DNA of 64,000 bases from Nitrospirillum sp034653355 (GCF_034653355.1 NZ_JAYEER010000004.1:1178001-1242000); one strand, 5' to 3'; numbered from the stretch's first letter, positions 17,194-25,820 are shown. Notes: generated from the sequence alone by a model not told the origin. Numbers and translations: made by a program.

Positions 17194-17735
17194 GTCCGAC
17201 TCTCGTTCAGAGGTAGTAGGGAACCAAGGTTGCCAGCGAACCCAGACGAATTAGGTGTTTACGCGCGGTAAGCGCGTTTCCGGCGGCTTTAGCTTTTTGC
17301 CTGCCGGCAGAAACCAGCCGCCGTTGGATGAACAGACCCGGTTCGGGAATCCGGTTCGGGAATATTGAGGCGCCAACTTTAAGCTAAACTACTACAAATT
17401 CCGCTCGGTCCTGTCACGCTGATTTGACTTAGGTTGGTTAATTTACGCAACGGATTTAGGCGCGATTGAGGCGAAAGTTATCGTTTGGGGAGGAGATTCA
17501 TCCAACGAACGGGCGCGGTCCCCAACCATGGATATAGGCAACGGCATAGGCCATCATCCCCGGGAGGGCGATTTTTCTTGCCACGAAAGCGTCAGAAAGT
17601 CTCGTCAGCTTGATTGCGTGCCCACTTGTCGATGTGGCAGAAGGGCCAAAAGGATGGGCCGCCCGGAATCGAGCGCCTCACCCACCAATTCCAATAATCC
17701 CCGATAATCCGGGGCTTGAACTCCAGGGGTCGGTT
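17194..17735. other. Gene-free stretch between the response regulator and galU
   Basis: No convincing coding frame. It holds a tandem 13-bp repeat at 17338-17363 (listed separately), a GCGCG-GTAA-GCGCG hairpin near 17262-17275, an AT-richer part around 17370-17480 that is the most likely promoter region, and a small CCCCG...CGGGG hairpin (about 17700-17715) shortly before galU. Confidence 0.6.
17338..17363. repeat. Tandem 13-bp direct repeat
   Basis: CCGGTTCGGGAAT occurs twice in direct succession (17338-17350 and 17351-17363) in the gap upstream of the response-regulator gene. Spacing of 13 bases puts the two copies on nearly the same face of the helix, so they may be paired protein-binding sites. 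Confidence 0.7.
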
Positions 17736-18605
17736 ATGGTCAAGCGCATTCGTAAAGCGGTGTTTCCCGTTGCGGGGCTGGGCACGCAATTCCTGCCCGC
17801 GACCAAGGCCATTCCGAAGGAAATGCTGCCGCTGGCCGACAAGCCGCTGATCCAGCACGCGGTGGACGAGGCGAAGGCCGCCGGCATCGAAATGTTCTGC
17901 TTCGTCACCAGCCGGGGCAAGACCCCGCTGGAGGATCATTTCGACCTGAACTACGAACTGAACCAGACGCTGAAGAACCGGGGCAAGCTCGACATCTTGA
18001 AGGTGGTCGAGGACATCCAGATCGACAGCGGCAAGATCGCCTACGTCCGCCAGTCCGAGCCGCTGGGCCTGGGCCACGCCGTGTGGTGCGCCCGCGAATT
18101 CATCGGCGACGAACCCTTCGCCGTGCTGCTGCCCGATGAGCAGGTGCTGGGCGACCGCCCCTGCCTGGCGCAGATGATGGACGCCTACAACCAGGTGGGC
18201 GGCAACCTGCTGTCGGTGTTCGAGGTCCCGCGCGAACAGACCAACAAGTACGGCATCCTGGACATCGGCAAGGACGACGGCCGCCTGGCCGAGGTGAAGG
18301 GATTGGTGGAAAAGCCGGATCCGGCCGCCGCGCCGTCCACGTTGTCCATCCAGGGACGCTACATCCTGCAGCCGGAAATCTTCCAGCATCTGGAGCGCTT
18401 CGAAAAGGGCGCCGGCGGCGAAATCCAGCTGACCGACGCCATGGCCAAGTTGATCGGCGCGCAGCCCTTCCACGGCTTCCGCTTCGAGGGCAAGCGCTTC
18501 GACTGCGGCGACAAGTTGGGCTTCGTCCTAGCCAACGTGGCCTACGCCCTGGCACGCCCCGACATGGCGGCCAAGGTGCGCAGCGCATTGAAGGAGATGC
18601 TCTGA
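17736..18605 (+). CDS. galU: UTP-glucose-1-phosphate uridylyltransferase
   Basis: Makes UDP-glucose from UTP and glucose-1-phosphate for exopolysaccharide, lipopolysaccharide and glycolipid synthesis. 289 residues. Conserved segments are KAVFPVAGLGTQFLPATKAI, PKEMLPLADKPLIQH, EPLGLGHAVWCAREFIGDEPF, VLLPDE and GEIQLTDAMAKL. The nucleotide loop is unusual: Gln18 replaces the arginine of the usual GLGTRFLPATK motif (codon CAA). The rest of the active site looks intact, so the enzyme may still work. The ATG at 17736 is the family start. ugd and pgm/pmm follow, giving the path glucose-6-P to UDP-glucuronate. Confidence 0.93.
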   Translation: MVKRIRKAVFPVAGLGTQFLPATKAIPKEMLPLADKPLIQHAVDEAKAAGIEMFCFVTSRGKTPLEDHFDLNYELNQTLKNRGKLDILKVVEDIQIDSGKIAYVRQSEPLGLGHAVWCAREFIGDEPFAVLLPDEQVLGDRPCLAQMMDAYNQVGGNLLSVFEVPREQTNKYGILDIGKDDGRLAEVKGLVEKPDPAAAPSTLSIQGRYILQPEIFQHLERFEKGAGGEIQLTDAMAKLIGAQPFHGFRFEGKRFDCGDKLGFVLANVAYALARPDMAAKVRSALKEML

Positions 18606-18614
18606 GCGCGGTTG

Positions 18615-18635
18615 GCCCGGGCTCTCCACCCGGGC
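18615..18635 (+). terminator. Hairpin after galU
   Basis: GCCCGGG and CCCGGGC form a perfect 7-bp stem around a 7-base loop, 10 bases after the galU stop. A T tract is lacking, so termination efficiency is doubtful. Confidence 0.4.
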
Positions 18636-18665
18636 TGGCGAATCATGCGGCCCGCCAGAAGCTTA

Positions 18666-18703
18666 GGTCTTTCCCCGGGGCTTTAATTCAAATCGGAAAG
18701 ACC
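18666..18703. repeat. Inverted repeat between galU and ugd
   Basis: GGTCTTTCC (18666-18674) and GGAAAGACC (18695-18703) are perfect 9-bp arms with a 20-base AT-rich spacer. It may be an operator or part of a second terminator for galU; the function is not clear. Confidence 0.45.
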
Positions 18704-18866
18704 CTAAAAGGTCACATGCGCGACACAGCCTTGTCGCCTTAAATAAGGGCGCGGTCCGGCCTAATCGCCGGTGCCGCCCCTGACCCCGATGCCCCATGCC
18801 TGTGGCGCGCCCACACGGTCTATACTGGGCGCGGGAAACGGGACTACGTGACTATAGGGGATCGGA

Positions 18867-20186
18867 ATGCGCATTGCGGTGATCGGAACAGGCTATGTCG
18901 GCTTGGTCTCTGGCGCCTGTTTTTCCGAGTTCGGCGTGACCACGGTCTGCGTCGACAAGGACGCCGGCAAGATCGAGCGCCTGAACCGGGGCGAGATTCC
19001 GATCTTCGAGCCTGGGTTGGACGATCTGGTGGCCAAGAACGCCAAGGCGGGCCGCCTCAGCTTCACCACGGACCTGGCCAGCGCCGTCAAGGGCGTGGAT
19101 GCGGTGTTCATCGCCGTGGGCACCCCGTCACGCCGCGGTGACGGCCACGCCGACCTGTCCTATGTCTATGCCGCCGCCCAGGAGGTGGCGCAGGCGCTGG
19201 ATCCCGACCGCTACACGGTCATCGTGACCAAGTCGACGGTGCCGGTGGGCACCGGCCGCGAGGTGGCGCGCATCATCGGTGAAACGCGGGCCGGCCTGGA
19301 CTTCGACGTCTGTTCCAACCCCGAATTCCTGCGGGAGGGGGCGGCCATCGCCGACTTCATGCGCCCCGACCGCGTGGTGATCGGCGCCGAATCGGACCGG
19401 GCCCGGGCGGTCATGAAGACCCTCTACCGGCCCCTCTACCTCATCGAGACGCCCATCGTCATGACCAGCCTGGAAACATCCGAGCTGATCAAGTACGCGG
19501 CCAACACCTTCCTCGCCACCAAGATCACCTTCATCAACGAGGTGGCGGATCTGTGCGAGAAGGTGGGCGCCAACGTCCACGACGTGGCCAAGGGCATCGG
19601 CCTGGACGGCCGCATCGGCCGCAAGTTCCTGCACGCCGGCGCCGGCTACGGCGGCTCGTGCTTCCCCAAGGACACGCTGGCCCTGGCCCGCACGGCGGCC
19701 GACGTGGGCTCGCCCCTGCGCATCGTCGAGACGGTCATCGACATCAACGACAAGCGCAAGAAATCCATGGCCGGCCGCATCGTGGCCGCCGCCAACGGCA
19801 CCGTGGAGGGCAAGCGCATCGGCATCCTGGGCGTGACCTTCAAGCCGAACACCGACGACATGCGCGACGCCCCGTCGCTGGACATCATCCCGGAACTGCA
19901 ACGCCTGGGCGCCACCGTCCAGGCCTACGACCCCGCCGGCATGCACGAGGCGGAACACCTGCTGCCGGGGGTGGTTTGGTGCGCCGACGCCTACGCCGCC
20001 ATCCAGGACGCCGACGTCCTGGCCATCATCACCGAATGGAACGAATTCCGCGCGCTGGATCTGGACCGGGTTCGCCGGTCCATGAAGGCGCCGGTCCTGG
20101 TCGACCTACGCAACATCTACAATCCTGACGATATGAGCGCCGCCGGTTTCACCTACACGTCCATCGGCCGTCCGGCGCGTCGATAA
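18867..20186 (+). CDS. ugd: UDP-glucose 6-dehydrogenase
   Basis: Oxidises UDP-glucose twice with NAD+ to UDP-glucuronate, a precursor of acidic polysaccharides and of 4-amino-arabinose-type lipid A changes. 439 residues. The Rossmann motif IAVIGTGYVGLVSGACFSEF starts the protein. The catalytic cysteine is Cys265 in GYGGSCFPKDTLAL, and VTKSTVPVGTG, NPEFLREGAAIADFM and LGVTFKPNTDDMRDAPS follow in normal order. It lies 261 bases after galU and 30 bases before pgm/pmm, suggesting one nucleotide-sugar cluster. Confidence 0.96.
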   Translation: MRIAVIGTGYVGLVSGACFSEFGVTTVCVDKDAGKIERLNRGEIPIFEPGLDDLVAKNAKAGRLSFTTDLASAVKGVDAVFIAVGTPSRRGDGHADLSYVYAAAQEVAQALDPDRYTVIVTKSTVPVGTGREVARIIGETRAGLDFDVCSNPEFLREGAAIADFMRPDRVVIGAESDRARAVMKTLYRPLYLIETPIVMTSLETSELIKYAANTFLATKITFINEVADLCEKVGANVHDVAKGIGLDGRIGRKFLHAGAGYGGSCFPKDTLALARTAADVGSPLRIVETVIDINDKRKKSMAGRIVAAANGTVEGKRIGILGVTFKPNTDDMRDAPSLDIIPELQRLGATVQAYDPAGMHEAEHLLPGVVWCADAYAAIQDADVLAIITEWNEFRALDLDRVRRSMKAPVLVDLRNIYNPDDMSAAGFTYTSIGRPARR

Positions 20187-20216
20187 GTCAAAGCAGCAAG
20201 GGAGCAGGTGCAAGTC

Positions 20217-21608
20217 ATGACCGCTAATCATCGGTTCCACCCCACGGTGCTGCGCGAGTACGACATCCGCGGCGTCATCGGCAAGACCCTGGGCCCGGAC
20301 GACGCCCGCGCCATCGGCCAGGGCTTCGGCACCTTGGTGGTGCGCGCCGGCGGCACCCGCGTGGCCATCGGCTATGACGGCCGCCTGTCCTCGCCGGAGC
20401 TGGAGCAGGCCTGCGTCGAGGGCCTGATGTCCACCGGCCTGGAGGTCATCCGCATCGGCCTGGGCCCCACGCCCATGCTGTACTTCACCGTCCGGCACCT
20501 GGAACTGGACGCCGGCGTGATGATCACCGGCTCGCACAACCCGCCGGACTACAACGGCTTCAAGATGATGCTGGGCAAGGGCCCGGTGTACGGCGAACAG
20601 ATCCAGGAGATCGGCCGCCTGGTGCACGGCCAGGATCTGGCGACGGGCGCCGGCTCCTCCCGCAAGCTGGACGTCAGCGAGGATTACATCAACCGCCTGG
20701 TCAAGGATTATGACGGCACCCGCGACCTGACCATCGTCTGGGACGCCGGCAACGGCGCCGTGGGCCATGTCCTGCGCCGCCTGACCGACAAGCTGCCGGG
20801 CAAGCACATCCTGCTGTTCGAGGAGGTGGACGGCACCTTCCCCAACCACCACCCCGACCCGACGGTGCCGGAGAACCTGGAAGACCTGATCCACGCCGTC
20901 CACACCCACAAGGCGGACATCGGCATCGGCTTCGACGGCGACGGCGACCGCATCGGCGCCGTGGATGAGCATGGCGACATCATCTGGGGCGACCAACTGC
21001 TGGCCATCTATGCCGCAGACGTGCTGAAGAGCCACCCGGGCGCCACCATCATCGCCGACGTCAAGTCCAGCCAGACGCTGTACGACGACATCGCCAAGAA
21101 TGGCGGCAAGCCCCTGATGTGGAAGACCGGCCACAGCCTGCTGAAGGCCAAGATGGCCGAGACGGGCTCCCCGCTGGCCGGTGAGATGAGCGGCCACATC
21201 TTCTTCGCCGACAAGTATTACGGCTTCGACGACGCGCCCTACTGCGGCGTGCGCCTGGCCGGCCTCGTGAGTCGTGAGGGCAGCCTGGCCAAGCTGAAAT
21301 CCGTCCTGCCGCCCGTGTTCAACACCCCGGAAGTGCGCTTCCAGGTGGATGAGGAACGCAAGTTCAAGGCGGTGGAAGAGATCGTGGCCCGCGCCAAGGC
21401 CTTGGCGGGCAAGGGCGTGGAGGTCAACGACATCGACGGCGTCCGCGTGAAGACCGAGGACGGCTGGTGGCTGCTGCGCGCCTCCAACACCCAGGACGTG
21501 CTGGTGGCCCGCGCCGAGGCCTTCAGCGAAGCCGGCCTGGAGCGTCTGAAGGGCAGCATCCGCGATCAGCTGAGCCAGAGCGGCATCCAGGCGCCGGAAG
21601 GCTTCTGA
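20217..21608 (+). CDS. Phosphomannomutase/phosphoglucomutase
   Basis: Alpha-D-phosphohexomutase of 463 residues, interconverting hexose-6-phosphate and hexose-1-phosphate (glucose and/or mannose) for nucleotide-sugar synthesis. The phosphoserine is Ser106 in MITGSHNPPDYNGFK. The metal loop is IGFDGDGDRIGAV, the sugar-binding loop GEMSGHIFF and the phosphate-binding part RASNTQDVLVARAE. The ATG is preferred over a GTG 9 bases upstream, because AGGGAG sits at a proper distance from the ATG. With galU and ugd it forms a supply line for polysaccharide building blocks. AlgC-type dual specificity is likely but unproven. Confidence 0.93.
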   Translation: MTANHRFHPTVLREYDIRGVIGKTLGPDDARAIGQGFGTLVVRAGGTRVAIGYDGRLSSPELEQACVEGLMSTGLEVIRIGLGPTPMLYFTVRHLELDAGVMITGSHNPPDYNGFKMMLGKGPVYGEQIQEIGRLVHGQDLATGAGSSRKLDVSEDYINRLVKDYDGTRDLTIVWDAGNGAVGHVLRRLTDKLPGKHILLFEEVDGTFPNHHPDPTVPENLEDLIHAVHTHKADIGIGFDGDGDRIGAVDEHGDIIWGDQLLAIYAADVLKSHPGATIIADVKSSQTLYDDIAKNGGKPLMWKTGHSLLKAKMAETGSPLAGEMSGHIFFADKYYGFDDAPYCGVRLAGLVSREGSLAKLKSVLPPVFNTPEVRFQVDEERKFKAVEEIVARAKALAGKGVEVNDIDGVRVKTEDGWWLLRASNTQDVLVARAEAFSEAGLERLKGSIRDQLSQSGIQAPEGF

Positions 21609-21628
21609 GCCATCGCTTGAACGAGTGA

Positions 21629-21668
21629 AAGGGGCCGCACTCCAACCGGATTGCGGCCCCTTCTTATT
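21629..21668 (+). terminator. Terminator after the phosphohexomutase gene
   Basis: AAGGGGCCGCA (21629-21639) pairs with TGCGGCCCCTT (21652-21662) around a 12-base loop, followed by CTTATT. Confidence 0.85.
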
Positions 21669-21694
21669 GCGGGCCACGTTGTCTGCGCCGGAAT

Positions 21695-21719
21695 TTGTAT
21701 ATACAATTCTGTATCTACA
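21695..21719. promoter_or_regulatory. Palindrome TTGTATATACAA upstream of brnT
   Basis: A perfect 12-bp palindrome (21695-21706) followed closely by a second related element TGTATCTACA (21710-21719). It lies just before the ribosome-binding site of brnT, where autorepression by the BrnA antitoxin or the BrnTA complex would act. The role as operator is inference from known BrnTA autoregulation. Confidence 0.6.
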
Positions 21720-21731
21720 GGGGACCTGCTC

Positions 21732-22013
21732 TTGAACTGGGTATGGGATGCGCGAAAGGCCCGAGCCAACATTGCGAAACACAAGGTCAGTTTTGAGTTG
21801 GCGGAAAGGGTTTTTGGCGACCCCTTCGCGATAACGGTTCCAGACCCATATCCAGATGAAGCCAGGTGGCGAACCATAGGCCGCCCTTACGCTAATCTGC
21901 CGGGCGTGCTGTTCGTTGTTCACACCGACACTGCAAGCAGCGGCGGCATCGGCCATATCATCTCTGCGCGCCGCGCCACGCCGGCAGAAAGGAAAGCTTA
22001 TGAAGAAGGGTAA
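21732..22013 (+). CDS. brnT: BrnT family toxin of a type II toxin-antitoxin system
   Basis: BrnT toxins are small RelE-fold ribonucleases that stop translation. The 93-residue protein begins NWVWDARKARANIAKHKVSFELA and contains ERVFGDP, RWRTIGRPY and the terminal IISARRATPAERKAYEEG, which together are the family pattern. Translation must start at TTG 21732, because the only in-frame starts further upstream lie beyond the palindrome; AGGGGAC precedes the TTG at a good distance. Its last 14 bases overlap brnA, as is usual for the pair. Codon use is less GC-biased than in flanking genes, which fits mobility of such modules. Confidence 0.9.
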   Translation: MNWVWDARKARANIAKHKVSFELAERVFGDPFAITVPDPYPDEARWRTIGRPYANLPGVLFVVHTDTASSGGIGHIISARRATPAERKAYEEG

Positions 22014-22275
22014 TGCCGAGCCACTGGATCCGAAGCTCCGGGCTGAGTTGGAGGCGCTATCCAGTGATGATAGCCCGGTGGATACCAGTGACATTCCGGA
22101 AGTCACCGATTGGTCTGCCGCCAAGCGGGGAATGTTCTACCGGCCTGTTAAAACGGCACTGTCCCTGAGACTGGATACCGATGTCGTAGATTGGTTCCGA
22201 CGGCAGGGGGATGGATACCAGACCCGGATCAACGCAGCCCTGCGCGAGTATATTGAGACCCACGGCGGATCGTAA
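22000..22275 (+). CDS. brnA: BrnA family antitoxin
   Basis: Antitoxin partner of BrnT, 91 residues. The N-terminal half (acidic, residues 1-50, with SDIPEVTDWSAAKRGMFYRP) would wrap the toxin, and the C-terminal half TALSLRLDTDVVDWFRRQGDGYQTRINAALREYI is the ribbon-helix-helix DNA-binding domain that is typical of BrnA. The ATG overlaps the end of brnT, and AGAAAGGAAAG provides the ribosome-binding site. The gene order toxin before antitoxin is the normal one for BrnTA. Confidence 0.9.
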   Translation: MKKGNAEPLDPKLRAELEALSSDDSPVDTSDIPEVTDWSAAKRGMFYRPVKTALSLRLDTDVVDWFRRQGDGYQTRINAALREYIETHGGS

Positions 22276-22299
22276 AGAAATCTCGGGCGACGCCTTTTC

Positions 22300-23232
22300 C
22301 TATACCCGACGCACCACCCAGCCGCGGCGCACGCCCAGGTACCAGTAGAGGCCGCCGATGACGGCCATGGTCAGCAGCACCTCGGCCACGTCTTCGACGC
22401 TGGCCGGCTTGTTCTCCGGCGCGCCCACGCCCAGCAGGGAAGGGAAGGGTGGGCCCAGCACGCCCATGACGTAGATGGCCATCAGGTTCTGGCCCAGGTG
22501 GATGCCGATGGCGGCCTCCAACCGGCCGGCGCGGGCCGTCACCGCCGACAGCAGCAGCGAGATTATGAAATAGAGCGCGCGCTGGTCCCACACGGCGTTG
22601 CCCCAGGACTGGGTGTGCAGGCCGGCGAACAGCAGGGCCACGGGCAGGGCGGTGATCCAGGCGCTGCCCGTCACGGCGTAGAGGCCCTGGCTGATGTAGC
22701 CGCGGAACAGCGCTTCTTCCGCCGTCACTTGCAGCACCACCATCCAGCCGGTGGCGGCGGCGAAGGCCAACACCTGGGGCCAGGGCTGGCCGCCGGGGGC
22801 GAACGGCTCCCCATGCCAGACGTCGACCAATCCGCTGACGACGATGGTCAGCAGCACCAGCCCGCCCCACAGCAGGGCGGAGCGCAAGGCCAGCCCCACA
22901 TCCAGGCCGGGCAGCGGGGACAACAGGCTGCGCAATGGCCGGCCGTGCAGCCAACGCACCGCCAGGGCGAGGGGTAGCAGGGCGGCGGCGACGCTGCCCA
23001 GCATCATCAGCAGTTCGACGATGGCGCGCAGCCCTTCGCTGCGCTTCATCGCCGCCTCAAGGCGCAATCCCTGAGGCAGTTTCACCAGCAGCACGGCGAT
23101 GAGGACGGCGCCCAGGGCCACGATGACCAGGCCGCCGAGGAAGGCCCACCATGGTTCCCGCCGCTGGCGGGCCAAGCCCAACAGGGACGGGGCCGAAGGA
23201 TCATCCTCCGTCGCGGAAGTGACTAGCGACAC
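22300..23232 (-). CDS. CPBP family intramembrane metalloprotease
   Basis: Membrane protease-like protein of the CAAX-protease/bacteriocin-processing (CPBP, Abi) family, about 310 residues with some eight hydrophobic segments. The first catalytic motif is seen as TAEEALFRGYI (EExxxR), and the second and third histidine motifs as FAGLHTQSWG and GIHLGQNLMAIYV. The substrate is unknown. The start is uncertain: GTG at 23232 lies just after the stop of the upstream carboxypeptidase gene, whereas a TTG at 23271 would overlap that gene by 31 bases. The two genes are very likely cotranscribed. Confidence 0.85.
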   Translation of the reverse strand: MSLVTSATEDDPSAPSLLGLARQRREPWWAFLGGLVIVALGAVLIAVLLVKLPQGLRLEAAMKRSEGLRAIVELLMMLGSVAAALLPLALAVRWLHGRPLRSLLSPLPGLDVGLALRSALLWGGLVLLTIVVSGLVDVWHGEPFAPGGQPWPQVLAFAAATGWMVVLQVTAEEALFRGYISQGLYAVTGSAWITALPVALLFAGLHTQSWGNAVWDQRALYFIISLLLSAVTARAGRLEAAIGIHLGQNLMAIYVMGVLGPPFPSLLGVGAPENKPASVEDVAEVLLTMAVIGGLYWYLGVRRGWVVRRV

Positions 23233-23240
23233 GGAGGGGA

Positions 23241-24644
23241 TCAGTTGGCGCCAGGCGCGATGGTGATGCAACCCTGGCCCTGACGGCGCAGCTGCGTGCA
23301 GGCGGCGCGGGCCGTCTTCTCACTCAGACCGGCCAGGCGGGCGCGGTACAGCGTGGACTTGGAGGCGGAGATCTCCACCACGTTGGGCACGGCGGCGTTC
23401 AGAAGGCCCTTGCTCTTCTGCGTGGCGCGCGCGATGGCGGCCTGGGTGGCGGCACGGTCGTTATAGGCGCCGACCTGGATGCTCCACCCCTCGGGAGTGA
23501 TCTTGCCCTTGGCGCCGGTGGCCACGGCGGGGGCCGCCTCGGCCGGTGCTGCCAGCAGGGTGTGGTCGGCCACGCTTTCAGCCGCCCTGCCCACGGCCTT
23601 GGCCGCCTTGCCGGCGGCGCTGGCCAGCCGGACTCCGGCGGTCGCCTTCGCGGCCTTGGGCGCCGGAGCCTCGTCGGCCTCTTCCTCGTCCCCTTCGGAG
23701 GTGGCGCCGTCCTGGCTGTCCGCCGTGTCGGCGCTGGCCACCTGGACGGCGTCGCGGCCACGGGGGGAGCGGATGGGCGCCTCGGCCGTCAGCACCTCGC
23801 CCGGCTTGGTGGCGAAACCCTCATCCAAGAGGTCGGCCATGCGGTTGTCGCGCCACACGGCGCTGCTACCGCCCATGACCACGGCGATCAGGCGGCGACC
23901 GTCATGCACGGCGGAGCCCACCAGGTTGAAGCCCGAGGCGTTGATGAAGCCGGTCTTGATGCCATCCATGCCGGGATAGCGGGACATGAGATGGTTATGG
24001 TTGGCCATGGTCTCCCCCTGATAGGTGAAGCTGGCCGTCTTGAAATAGCTGTACTGCTTGGCGTGGTCGTGGATCAGCGCCTGGGCCAGGCGCGCCAGAT
24101 CGCGCGCCGTGGTCACCTGGCCGGTGTTGGGCAGGCCTGACGCGTTGCGGAAGGTGGTGCGGCTCATGCCCAGGGCGTGGGCCTTGGCCGTCATCATCTG
24201 GGCGAAACGCGGCTCGCTGCCGCCCAGGTTCTCGCCCACCGTCACCGCGACGTCGTTGGCCGACTTGGTGACCAGGGCCAAGATGGCATCGCGCACGCGG
24301 ATGGTGTCACCCGGCTCCAGGCCCAGCTTGCTGGGCGCCTGGGCGGCCGCGTGGGCGGAGACCTTGAAGGGCGTGTCCAAGGTGACGCGACCGGCGTCCA
24401 GCGCGTCGAACAGCAAATACAGCGTCATCATCTTGGTGAGCGACGCCGGATAATTCTGGGTGTCGGCGCCGGCGGCGTGCAGCACCTGGCCGGTCTCCGC
24501 GTCCACGACGATGGCGGCGTACTTGGCGAAAGCGCTCACCGGCGCCAGGGCCCAGCAGGCCAGCAAGGCCAGGGCGGCCCAGCGCATCCGCCGGACGACC
24601 GAACCCCGACGCGCGCCCAGAACCGAGTGTTTCCAATGGGTCAC
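23241..24644 (-). CDS. D-alanyl-D-alanine carboxypeptidase with SPOR domain
   Basis: Penicillin-binding protein of the S11 (DacA/DacC) family that trims peptidoglycan pentapeptides, 467 residues. A signal peptide covers about residues 15-40 (ALLACWALAPVSAFA). The active-site motifs are SLTK (Ser68, Lys71), SAN (128-130) and KTG (230-232). An alanine-rich linker with acidic runs follows, and the last 75 residues form a SPOR domain (WSIQVGAYNDRAATQAAIARA), which binds denuded glycan and localises proteins at the septum. The catalytic-plus-SPOR architecture is common in alphaproteobacteria. Confidence 0.93.
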   Translation of the reverse strand: MTHWKHSVLGARRGSVVRRMRWAALALLACWALAPVSAFAKYAAIVVDAETGQVLHAAGADTQNYPASLTKMMTLYLLFDALDAGRVTLDTPFKVSAHAAAQAPSKLGLEPGDTIRVRDAILALVTKSANDVAVTVGENLGGSEPRFAQMMTAKAHALGMSRTTFRNASGLPNTGQVTTARDLARLAQALIHDHAKQYSYFKTASFTYQGETMANHNHLMSRYPGMDGIKTGFINASGFNLVGSAVHDGRRLIAVVMGGSSAVWRDNRMADLLDEGFATKPGEVLTAEAPIRSPRGRDAVQVASADTADSQDGATSEGDEEEADEAPAPKAAKATAGVRLASAAGKAAKAVGRAAESVADHTLLAAPAEAAPAVATGAKGKITPEGWSIQVGAYNDRAATQAAIARATQKSKGLLNAAVPNVVEISASKSTLYRARLAGLSEKTARAACTQLRRQGQGCITIAPGAN

Positions 24645-25174
24645 GGTGAACTGCCCCTTCCGCCGATGCCATGTCGTTGGTGACTACAAAAGTAAAGGCA
24701 CGATGATTCGCTGTCCAGTATTGAAAATACGGTTAAGGGCCAAGGATGCGTGGTTTTTGATTGCCACCTTTACATGAACCGTCGCGACTCCGGACCGTCC
24801 CCTAACCCGGATGGGGGAGGGCGCGTTCATTCATATGATATATTGCGCCGCAACATGGCCACACCTTCCGGTGGAACGACGACTAGCCGGTTTGGCCTAC
24901 GGAAGGCCATTTCGCGCCAGAACGCAGCGAATTACACCCGTATGTGGGGTGGAAATTCCCATGTGACGGAATTTTTGCGGTGCACAAAAACGGATTGACA
25001 AACTTCTTTCCAGGGTCCAGATAAGGGATCGTGCTGCGACGCAATATGACGGTGCCGCGAAATGGGCCGTTCGCCGCAGGCACGCCACCCGGCCGATGCC
25101 GGTTTGCCTGACCCGGGTACGGGCCGCATCGGGCGGCCGATGGATCATTAGCGATCATTGGAAGGAGCACTGAC
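24645..25174. other. Gene-free stretch between dac and the phasin gene
   Basis: No supported gene. The part next to dac is AT-richer (24680-24780) and should hold its divergent promoter. A candidate phasin promoter lies at 24995-25024. The final 60 bases are GC-rich, with the phasin ribosome-binding site GGAAGGAG at 25160-25167. Confidence 0.6.
24995..25024 (+). promoter_or_regulatory. Candidate sigma-70 promoter of the phasin gene
   Basis: TTGACA (24995-25000), an 18-base spacer and AGATAA (25019-25024). The -35 element is perfect and the -10 element weak. A TGCGGTGCACA sequence just upstream (24976-24986) resembles TGC/GCA-type sites bound by PHB-responsive repressors, which is only a suggestion. 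Confidence 0.55.
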
Positions 25175-25735
25175 ATGACCACCGCGAATACTACCACCCC
25201 CACCGCTACCGTTACGCGCGCCAAGAAGGTTGTCACCGACGCCGCGGTGGACACCGCCGCCGCCGCCAAGCAGGCCGCCGGGACCACCGTCACCGCCACG
25301 CAGGACGCCGTGACCAAGAATTACGAGCAGGCCGTCGCCCTCACGAAGGAGCAGGTCGAAAAAGCCAGCAAGAAGGCCTTCGAGGCGTATGAGGAGCTGA
25401 CCGCCTTCAACAAGGAGACGGTCGACGCCCTGGTGCTGTCCTCCACCGTCCTGGCCAAGGGCCTGGAGAACCTGTCCAAGACCTTCGTCGCCTATGCCCA
25501 GTCATCGCTGGAGAGCAGCGTGTCGGCCACCAAGGCCCTGCTGGCCGTGAAGACCCTGCGCGAAGCCGTGGACCTGCAGTCCGAGTTCGCCAAGACCAGC
25601 TTCGACACCCTGATCAGCGAGGCCACCAAGACCTCCGAGCTGTCGGTGAAGCTGGCCAACGAGGCGATCGAGCCCATCTCCGCCCGCGTCAACGCGGTCG
25701 TGACCAAGTTCGGCAAGCCGCGCCTGGCGGCCTGA
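25175..25735 (+). CDS. Phasin family protein
   Basis: Granule-associated protein that coats polyhydroxyalkanoate granules, 186 residues. The N-terminus is Thr- and Ala-rich, and the remainder is almost entirely amphipathic helix (VEKASKKAFEAYEELTAFNK, LVLSSTVLAKGLENLSKTF, FAKTSFDTLISEATKTSELSVKLA), matching the phasin_2 family. No signal peptide. The presence suggests that the organism stores PHB. It is monocistronic: a candidate promoter lies upstream and a strong terminator downstream. Confidence 0.93.
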   Translation: MTTANTTTPTATVTRAKKVVTDAAVDTAAAAKQAAGTTVTATQDAVTKNYEQAVALTKEQVEKASKKAFEAYEELTAFNKETVDALVLSSTVLAKGLENLSKTFVAYAQSSLESSVSATKALLAVKTLREAVDLQSEFAKTSFDTLISEATKTSELSVKLANEAIEPISARVNAVVTKFGKPRLAA

Positions 25736-25785
25736 TGAAGGCCCGGGCCGCCCCATGCGGCCCGGCGATGAAGCCGATGCTGACG

Positions 25786-25820
25786 AACCCGGTGGGCCCG
25801 CGCCCGCCGGGTTTTGTTTT
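25786..25820 (+). terminator. Terminator after the phasin gene
   Basis: AACCCGGTGGGC (25786-25797) pairs with GCCCGCCGGGTT (25802-25813) with one wobble and a 4-base loop, followed by TTGTTTT. A second perfect hairpin, CGGGCCGC / GCGGCCCG, lies just before it (25744-25764). Confidence 0.9.

Noticed and set aside
18798..18826. TATACT upstream of ugd as a promoter
   Set aside because: A good -10 element but no recognisable -35 element at a 16-18-base distance.
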